64,000 bases of DNA from Tardiphaga alba (GTDB lineage Bacteria > Pseudomonadota > Alphaproteobacteria > Rhizobiales > Xanthobacteraceae), in contig NZ_CP036498.1 in assembly GCF_018279705.1 (NCBI RefSeq), positions 4,233,001 through 4,297,000 of the forward strand, given 5' to 3'. This document shows positions 58,794 to 64,000 of this stretch, piece after piece (the stretch's first letter is position 1; each line of letters starts with the position of its first letter). The notes beneath the pieces are model-generated. The model made no database searches. It was not told the origin of the DNA and saw only the letters and a program-made list of their open reading frames with translations. The translations under genes and the position numbers were made by a program.

Positions 58794-59282
58794 TTACGCA
58801 GTCTTGGCGAAAGACGTGGCTTTCGAGAAATTGTCCTGCGCGGTCTTGGCGCCTTCGGACACCAGGGTGCCGAGATATTCGGTCGAGGCCTTGGCGCGGG
58901 CGGTCAGCACTTCGCCATGGGCGCGGACGAGATCGGTCTGCACCTGGAAAGCTTCGCTGAACGACTTGGCCGAAGCCAGCTTGTCGATGCCGGCGAAGAA
59001 AGACTGCACGTCCGCGTAGAACGCGTCCTGCACGTTGCGGCTGATCTTGGCGGCTTCGTTGACCGAGTTCGACACGGCAGTTTCGATCGCCGACGTCACC
59101 TTCTCGGAATTGGCCTGGAATTCGCTGGTCTTGTCCTTGGCAGTGCCGGCAGCGCGCTTGACGAAATCACGGGTCGCCTCGGGCACTTCCATGTTCTGCA
59201 GCTTGGCGAACGCATCCGTCACCGGCGCGAAGGCCTGCTTGACGTTGTTCAGCACGGAATTGGTCTCGGTTTCGATCGTCAT
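58794..59282 (-). CDS. Phasin (PHB granule-associated protein)
   Basis: A 162-residue helical protein of the phasin family: rich in Ala, Ser, Thr, Lys and Glu, with no Cys, long amphipathic stretches (AKLQNMEVPEATRDFVKRAAGTAKDK; VQDAFYADVQSFFAGIDKLASAKSFSEAF) and an EVLTARAKASTEYLGTLVSEGAKTAQD end. Phasins coat poly-3-hydroxybutyrate granules. MTIETETN at 59282 has GGAG six bases upstream; the longer open frame is leader DNA. A PhaR-like box lies about 117 bases upstream. Its own terminator makes it a monocistronic, probably strong gene. Confidence 0.88.
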   Translation of the reverse strand: MTIETETNSVLNNVKQAFAPVTDAFAKLQNMEVPEATRDFVKRAAGTAKDKTSEFQANSEKVTSAIETAVSNSVNEAAKISRNVQDAFYADVQSFFAGIDKLASAKSFSEAFQVQTDLVRAHGEVLTARAKASTEYLGTLVSEGAKTAQDNFSKATSFAKTA

Positions 59283-59398
59283 TGTCGTCTCCATCCTCGG
59301 GTTGCGCCGCCTCGCAAAGCTTTGCTTGCTGTCAGGCTCGGCTCGCCCCGTCCCGCCGTTGTGGGCCCGGGGTGCAACTTCTATGACATAGTAAATAA

Positions 59399-59410
59399 TG
59401 CACCGCAACA
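59399..59410 (+). promoter_or_regulatory. PhaR-like operator candidate
   Basis: TGCACCGCAACA matches 11 of 12 positions of the TGCRNYGCASMA consensus that I recall for Bradyrhizobium PhaR, the PHB-responsive repressor of phasin genes. A TGCACC...GGTGCA inverted pair (59399-59421) includes it. The consensus is from memory. Confidence 0.5.
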
Positions 59411-59427
59411 TCGATGGTGCACTGCGA

Positions 59428-59445
59428 TATCACGAATCCGTGATA
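59428..59445. promoter_or_regulatory. 18-bp inverted repeat upstream of phasin
   Basis: TATCACGAATCCGTGATA, perfect 7-bp arms around four bases, 18 bases beyond the PhaR-like box. It may be a second repressor or activator site; the protein is unknown. Confidence 0.45.
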
Positions 59446-59763
59446 ATGAGCAAGAAATAGGCACCATGATGCCACCTTGACCAAAACATCGTGGAGCAGC
59501 TCAGCAACCAACCCGTAAATAGCTTTAAACATTAGCTATTTAACGAAACCCACGATGGTGCCTGAGTAGGCAATCCGGCTGTTGAGATGCACGTCTTGGC
59601 AGCACGGCGCGCCGATCACTCGCCATACGACACCGCCTTAAGTCGGGCCTCGCCCCCGTTCCTGACCTCGCCTTTGCCATTGCGGAGTCGCTCGTCCTGC
59701 GGGCACACTCCCCGGTAGAACGCCGACCAAGGCGTCCAGGTGGTGATGAGGGAGGGTCGTATC

Positions 59764-61302
59764 ATGGCGGAAGCCAGCCGAAAGCTGTCCTCGATGGACG
59801 CGTCGTTTCTGTATCTGGAAACGCCGGAGATGCCGATGCATGTCGGCAGCATGGCGATCTTCCGCCTTCCGGAGAATTACCAGGGCGACTTCTTCGAGGA
59901 CTTCAAGGCGATGATCGCCTCGCGGCTGCATGTCGCGCCGATCCTGAAGGCCCGGCTGGAAAAGGCGCCGCTCGACATCGATCACCCGCACTGGGTCGAG
60001 GACGACCAGTTCGACATCGACCGCCACATCTTCCGCGCCAGCCTGCCCGCCCCGCATGACCGCGCCACGCTGGAGCGCATCGTCGGCTGGATGCATGCCA
60101 AGCTCCTGAACCGCGCCCGGCCGCTCTGGGAGTTCTATGTCTTCGAGGGCATGCAGAACAACGAGATCGGCCTGTATTCGAAGATGCACCATGCGTGTAT
60201 CGACGGCGGCGCCGGCGCGGCCCTCACCAACATGATCTTTGACGTGACGCCGATCCCGCGCGAGATCGAGGCGCCGGAGGTCCGCGCCAAGATCAAGCAG
60301 GAGCCGCGCGACATCGCCGCCTCCTTCCTCAATTCCTACCAGCAGCTCTGGACCCAGCCGCTGGAAAATTCCAAGGGCATCGAGCTGCCGCGCTCGGGCA
60401 AGAGCGATATCGGCTCGATCCTGTTCGACAACGCCATGTTCCAGATCGAGAGCGCGGTGAAATTCGCAGGCTCGATCCCGACCATGTTGAAGAGCACGTC
60501 GGACGTGCTGTCCAAGATCGCCGATCCGAAATCACGCGACAGCATCGCCAGCATGGTGTCGCCGCCGACGCTGCTCAACAAGACGATCTCGTCGGAGCGC
60601 AGCTTTGCCGGCGTCTCGGTGTCGCTGTCCGCCGCCAAGGCGGTGGCGAAGCAGGCGGGCGGCAAGCTCAATGACGTGGTGCTCGCGCTCTCGTCGGGCG
60701 TGGTGCGGCGCTATCTCAAGGAAAAGGGCGCCCTGCCCGCCAAGGCGATGACGGCAGCGGTGCCGATCTCGCTGCGCGAGGAAGGCAATACGGATTCCAA
60801 CAATCAGGTGTTCGGCATGATCTGCTCGATCGCCAGCAATATCGAGGATCCCAAGGAGCGGCTGGAAGCGATCATCGCGCAGTCCACCAAATCCAAGGAG
60901 ATGTCGCATCCGCTGCGCGCCTTGATGCCGCAGGTGTCGAACATTTCGCTGCTGGGCGCGCCGATCATGGTGCAGATCCTGGCGCTGCTCTACAGCCGCA
61001 CCAATCTCTCCGACGTGCTGCCGCCGGCGGCGAACATCACGGTGTCCAACGTGCCCGGCCCGCGACAGACGCTCTATGCGGCGGGCGCCGAGCTGTTGCA
61101 CATCTTCCCGGTCTCCATCTCCACCCACGGGCTGGCGCTCAACATCACCGTGCAGAGCTATCGCGACCAGCTCGATTTCGGCTTCATCGCCGGCGCCAAC
61201 ATCATCCCGCATGTGCAGGTGCTGGCCGACATGATGCCGGATGAATTCGCCGCATTGCAGGCGGCGTTCGCGTCGTCCGATGCGCTCAAATCCGCAAGCT
61301 AG
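59764..61302 (+). CDS. WS/DGAT-type acyltransferase (wax ester/triacylglycerol synthase)
   Basis: A 512-residue enzyme that joins acyl-CoA to an alcohol or diacylglycerol to make wax esters or triacylglycerol. The catalytic motif is H142-H143-A-C-I-D147-G148; PLW at 120-122 and NDVVLALSSGVVRRYL plus ITVSNVPGPRQTLYAAGA in the C-terminal domain are family marks. ATG 59764 has GGAGGG seven bases upstream. It sits in tandem with an epoxide hydrolase gene 9 bases on, and opposite the phasin gene, in a storage-lipid locus. Confidence 0.92.
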   Translation: MAEASRKLSSMDASFLYLETPEMPMHVGSMAIFRLPENYQGDFFEDFKAMIASRLHVAPILKARLEKAPLDIDHPHWVEDDQFDIDRHIFRASLPAPHDRATLERIVGWMHAKLLNRARPLWEFYVFEGMQNNEIGLYSKMHHACIDGGAGAALTNMIFDVTPIPREIEAPEVRAKIKQEPRDIAASFLNSYQQLWTQPLENSKGIELPRSGKSDIGSILFDNAMFQIESAVKFAGSIPTMLKSTSDVLSKIADPKSRDSIASMVSPPTLLNKTISSERSFAGVSVSLSAAKAVAKQAGGKLNDVVLALSSGVVRRYLKEKGALPAKAMTAAVPISLREEGNTDSNNQVFGMICSIASNIEDPKERLEAIIAQSTKSKEMSHPLRALMPQVSNISLLGAPIMVQILALLYSRTNLSDVLPPAANITVSNVPGPRQTLYAAGAELLHIFPVSISTHGLALNITVQSYRDQLDFGFIAGANIIPHVQVLADMMPDEFAALQAAFASSDALKSAS

Positions 61303-61311
61303 GGAATGCCC

Positions 61312-62307
61312 ATGATCGAGATGCCGCCGCTGCAATATGCCGATATCAACGGCATCCGCATGGGCTATTACGACGCCGGTCCCAAAAGCGACGCGCCGCC
61401 GATGGTGCTGTGCCATGGCTGGCCGGAAATGGCGTTCTCCTGGCGCCACCAGATCAAGGCGCTGGCTGCCGCCGGCATCCGCGTCATCGCGCCGGACCAG
61501 CGCGGCTATGGCGCGACATCGCGGCCCGAGGCCGTGGAGGACTACAGTATCGAGCATCTCACCGGCGACCTCGTGGGCCTGCTCGATCATCTCAACATCG
61601 ACAAGGCGATCTTTGTCGGCCACGACTGGGGCGGCTTCATCGTCTGGCAGATGCCGCTGCGCTACAAGGACCGCACCGCGGGCGTGATCGGCGTCAACAC
61701 GCCGCATACGGACCGCGCACCGGTGGACCCGTTGCTGATCTATCGCAAGCGGTTCGGCGACACGATGTATATCGTCCAGTTCCAGGATCCCGCCCGCGAG
61801 CCGGATCGCCTGTTCGGCGAAAATGTCGAGAAGACCTTCGACATGTTCATGCGCAAGCCGATGCCGCGCAAGCATGCCAATGTCGGCGATGCGCCCGCCG
61901 GCGGCATCGGGGCTTCGGCGAAAACCAATCTCGCCTTCCCGCAGATGGTGGCCGGCTACGATCCGGCGAATGATCCGCGCCAGAAGATTCTCTCCGATGA
62001 GGAGAAGCAGGTGTTCGTCGACGCCTTCAAGCGCTCGGGCTTCACCGGCGGCATCAACTGGTATCGCAATATGAGCGCCAACTGGGCGCGCGCCGAAGGC
62101 CTCGATCACACCGTGCATGTGCCGGCGCTGATGATCATGGCGGAAAACGACGCGGTGCTGCCGCCCTCCTCGGCGGACGGCATGGAGAACATCATTCCCG
62201 ATCTCGAAAAATATCTGGTGAAAGACAGCGGCCACTGGACCCAGCAGGAAAAGCCCGACGAGGTGAGCCAGGTGCTGATCGACTGGCGACGGAAGCGATT
62301 TGGATAG
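61312..62307 (+). CDS. Epoxide hydrolase (alpha/beta-hydrolase fold)
   Basis: A 331-residue hydrolase of the soluble epoxide hydrolase type. Oxyanion motif HGWPE at 35-39, nucleophile Asp105 in GHDWGG and the base His in DSGHWTQQEKPDEV near residue 309. The Asp nucleophile separates it from esterases. It opens epoxides to diols. ATG 61312 is preferred over ATG 61306 because AGGGA then has a six-base spacing. It is probably in one operon with the WS/DGAT gene; the P450 gene follows after a repeat. Confidence 0.88.
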   Translation: MIEMPPLQYADINGIRMGYYDAGPKSDAPPMVLCHGWPEMAFSWRHQIKALAAAGIRVIAPDQRGYGATSRPEAVEDYSIEHLTGDLVGLLDHLNIDKAIFVGHDWGGFIVWQMPLRYKDRTAGVIGVNTPHTDRAPVDPLLIYRKRFGDTMYIVQFQDPAREPDRLFGENVEKTFDMFMRKPMPRKHANVGDAPAGGIGASAKTNLAFPQMVAGYDPANDPRQKILSDEEKQVFVDAFKRSGFTGGINWYRNMSANWARAEGLDHTVHVPALMIMAENDAVLPPSSADGMENIIPDLEKYLVKDSGHWTQQEKPDEVSQVLIDWRRKRFG

Positions 62308-62329
62308 TGATCAGGCAGCCCTTCCTTCA

Positions 62330-62521
62330 CCCTCCCCTGCAGGGGAGGGTCGGATGGCCCAGCGATGCGCAGCATCGCGACGGCCGTCCGGGGTGGGGAG
62401 TAGCCGCAGGCTCCAACGACAATGACGCTTTTGCAAACCCATGCGAAGGCGTTGACAGACAACAGCCCCACCCCGACAGACACTTTCAGTGTCTGTCGAC
62501 CCTCCCCCTGCAGGGGAGGGT
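62330..62521. repeat. Family I intergenic repeat
   Basis: CCCTCCCCTGCAGGGGAGGG at the left and CCCTCCCCCTGCAGGGGAGG at the right, each self-complementary, bound a 150-bp middle with GACAGACACTTTCAGTGTCTGTC, itself a perfect inverted repeat (shown here as a 10-bp arm pair). It separates the epoxide hydrolase and P450 genes. Confidence 0.85.
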
Positions 62522-62542
62522 AAGCGCAGGACACGTCGCGAC

Positions 62543-64000
62543 ATGCCATCCACCAACAAACTCGCCCCGATCCCGCATCCGCCGAAGAAGCCGGTGGTGG
62601 GCAATATGCTGTCGCTGGACGCCAATGCGCCGGTGCAGGATCTCGCGCGGCTGGCCAAGGAGCTCGGGCCGATCTTCTGGCTCGACATGATGGGCGCGCC
62701 CATCGTCATCGTGGCGGGCCACGACCTCATCGATGAGCTCAGCGACGAAAAGCGCTTCGACAAGGCGGTGCGCGGCGCGCTGCGCCGGGTGCGCGCGGTC
62801 GGCGGTGACGGGCTGTTCACCGCCGACACCAAGGAGCCGAACTGGAGCAAGGCGCACAACATCCTGCTGCAGCCATTCGGCAATCGCGCGATGCAGTCCT
62901 ATCACCCGAGCATGGTGGATATCGCCGAGCAGCTGGTGAAGAAATGGGAGCGCCTCAACACCGATGAGGAAATCGACGTCGTTCACGACATGACGGCGCT
63001 GACCCTCGACACGATCGGCCTGTGCGGCTTCGAATATCGCTTCAACTCATTCTATCGCAGCGACTATCACCCGTTTGTGGAATCGCTGGTGCGGTCACTC
63101 GAAACCATCATGATGACCCGCGGCCTGCCGCTGGAAAATCTTTGGATGCAGAAGCGCCGCCGCGACCTCGCCGGCGACGTCGCCTTCATGAATTCCATGG
63201 TCGACGAGATCATCGCCGAACGCCGCAAGGCTGCCGATGCCACCGACGGCAAGAAGGACATGCTGAGCGCGATGATGACCGGCGTCGATCGGACGACCGG
63301 CGAGCAGCTCGACGACGTCAATATTCGCTACCAGATCAACACCTTCCTGATCGCCGGGCATGAAACCACGTCGGGCCTCCTGTCCTGCGCGATCTATGCG
63401 ATGCTCAAGCATCCCGAGGTGCTTAAGAAGGCCTATGAGGAGGTCGATCGCGTATTCGGCCCCGACACCAATGCCAAGCCGACCTATCAGCAGGTGTCGC
63501 AGCTCCATTACATCACCCAGATCCTGAAGGAAGCGCTGCGGCTGTGGCCGCCGGCACCGGCCTATGGAATCGCGCCGGTGCAGGACGAGACCATCGGCGG
63601 CGGCAAATACAAGCTGCGCAAGGGCACCTTCGTCACCGTGCTGGTGCTCGGCCTGCATCGTGATCCCTCGGTGTGGGGACCGAACCCGGATGTGTTCGAT
63701 CCCGAGAATTTCTCTAAGGAAGCCGAGGCGAAGCGCCCGCCGAACGCCTGGAAGCCCTTCGGCAACGGCCAGCGCGCCTGTATCGGCCGCGGCTTCGCCA
63801 TGCATGAGGCGGCGCTGGCGCTGGGCATGATCCTGCAGCGCTTCAAGATGACCGACCACAAGCGCTACCAGATGGCGCTCAAGGAAACGCTGACGATCAA
63901 GCCGGACGGCTTCAAGATCAAGGTGCGCCCTCGCGCCGACCATGAACGCGGGGCATTTGCGGGGCGTGCGGGCACAGCGACGGCGGCTGCACCGGCCGCT
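62543..64000 (+). CDS. CYP102 (BM3-type) cytochrome P450, fused reductase expected, partial
   Basis: The 486 residues seen cover the whole heme domain and the start of a linker (RADHERGAFAGRAGTATAAAPAA). Motifs: I-helix AGHETTSG at 271-278, ExxR at 330-333, and heme-ligand Cys413 in FGNGQRACIGRGFAMHEA, nearly identical to BM3. CYP102 enzymes are self-sufficient fatty-acid hydroxylases/epoxidases with a C-terminal diflavin reductase, which would continue past the right edge. By eye alignment BM3 Phe87 is kept (Phe92), but the carboxylate anchors Arg47/Tyr51 are Ala52/Ile56. Neighbouring epoxide hydrolase and WS/DGAT suggest a fatty-acid theme. Confidence 0.9.
   Translation, partial: MPSTNKLAPIPHPPKKPVVGNMLSLDANAPVQDLARLAKELGPIFWLDMMGAPIVIVAGHDLIDELSDEKRFDKAVRGALRRVRAVGGDGLFTADTKEPNWSKAHNILLQPFGNRAMQSYHPSMVDIAEQLVKKWERLNTDEEIDVVHDMTALTLDTIGLCGFEYRFNSFYRSDYHPFVESLVRSLETIMMTRGLPLENLWMQKRRRDLAGDVAFMNSMVDEIIAERRKAADATDGKKDMLSAMMTGVDRTTGEQLDDVNIRYQINTFLIAGHETTSGLLSCAIYAMLKHPEVLKKAYEEVDRVFGPDTNAKPTYQQVSQLHYITQILKEALRLWPPAPAYGIAPVQDETIGGGKYKLRKGTFVTVLVLGLHRDPSVWGPNPDVFDPENFSKEAEAKRPPNAWKPFGNGQRACIGRGFAMHEAALALGMILQRFKMTDHKRYQMALKETLTIKPDGFKIKVRPRADHERGAFAGRAGTATAAAPAA

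Larger units (their letters stand above)
59283..59763. other. Divergent regulatory region of phasin and WS/DGAT genes
   Basis: No gene. About 480 bp that is clearly more AT-rich than its surroundings around 59380-59560. It contains the PhaR-like box and the 18-bp palindrome listed separately, and must hold promoters in both directions. Confidence 0.5.

Noticed and set aside
62543..64000. A Phe87-to-Val change in the CYP102 active site
   Set aside because: A first alignment put Val86 at this place, but recounting BM3 shows Phe87 is in GLFT, which is conserved here as Phe92.

Overview
This GC-rich 64 kb window is chromosomal DNA from an alphaproteobacterium, most likely of the Bradyrhizobium/Rhodopseudomonas/Tardiphaga group (Nitrobacteraceae). 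The evidence is the hopanoid genes hpnC-hpnD-hpnE and hpnP, an EcfG-type general-stress promoter, a phasin, many HAAT-type (Liv) transport genes, and intergenic hairpin repeats of the kind scattered through those genomes. I saw no rRNA, tRNA, CRISPR array, prophage or insertion sequence.

Layout. 1-9.2 kb is a hopanoid/membrane-lipid zone: hpnE (cut by the left edge), hpnD and hpnC overlap in one minus-strand operon; two small secreted proteins and an RND (MMPL) exporter follow; then hpnP, the 2-methylhopanoid methylase, sits between eutC and eutB (ethanolamine ammonia-lyase) with its own EcfG promoter. 10.8-14.2 kb holds a UxaA-type sugar-acid dehydratase, a 0.9 kb gene-free repeat-rich stretch and a Tct-type binding protein. 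14.4-20.8 kb is a Czc-like heavy-metal efflux set (czcCBA) flanked by two small envelope proteins. 21.1-27.9 kb carries an HpcH/HpaI aldolase, an Ldh-family dehydrogenase and a Liv ABC transporter with a fused permease-ATPase. 28.0-34.6 kb is a homoprotocatechuate meta-cleavage cluster (hpaR; hpaF-hpaE-hpaD, a FAH-family hydrolase, a ThDP enzyme) with an 18-bp operator-like palindrome in the divergent promoter. 34.7-37.2 kb holds another binding protein and an MFS protein. 37.3-38.7 kb is alkB plus a second 2OG-Fe(II) oxygenase. 38.8-42.9 kb is a DUF2848/amidase/split AtuA operon. 43.1-47.4 kb has a DUF35-thiolase pair, an SDR and an MHS transporter. 47.5-53.1 kb has a TPR protein, an SMP-30-like lactonase and ppc. 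53.3-58.6 kb has two acyl-CoA synthetases, a crotonase and an SDR broken by two single-base frameshifts. 58.8-64 kb is a storage-lipid zone: phasin, WS/DGAT acyltransferase, epoxide hydrolase and a CYP102 (BM3-type) P450 cut by the right edge.

How the genes work together. The left end makes and modifies hopanoids: HpnC/D/E convert farnesyl-PP to squalene and HpnP methylates hopanoids at C-2 under stress control. The centre imports and degrades aromatic acids and acyl compounds, feeding CoA thioesters to beta-oxidation-type enzymes. The right end handles carbon storage (PHB granule protein, wax/TAG synthesis) and fatty-acid oxygenation.

Repeats. Intergenic spaces are full of palindromic elements that I group by sequence as families A to I (positions in the feature list). 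They lie between genes rather than inside them, with one case where a repeat supplies a stop codon. No wholly new system is obvious. The most unusual features are hpnP nested inside eutBC, the CYP102/epoxide hydrolase/WS-DGAT group, the double-frameshifted SDR, the alkB-2OG oxygenase pair and the split AtuA operon.
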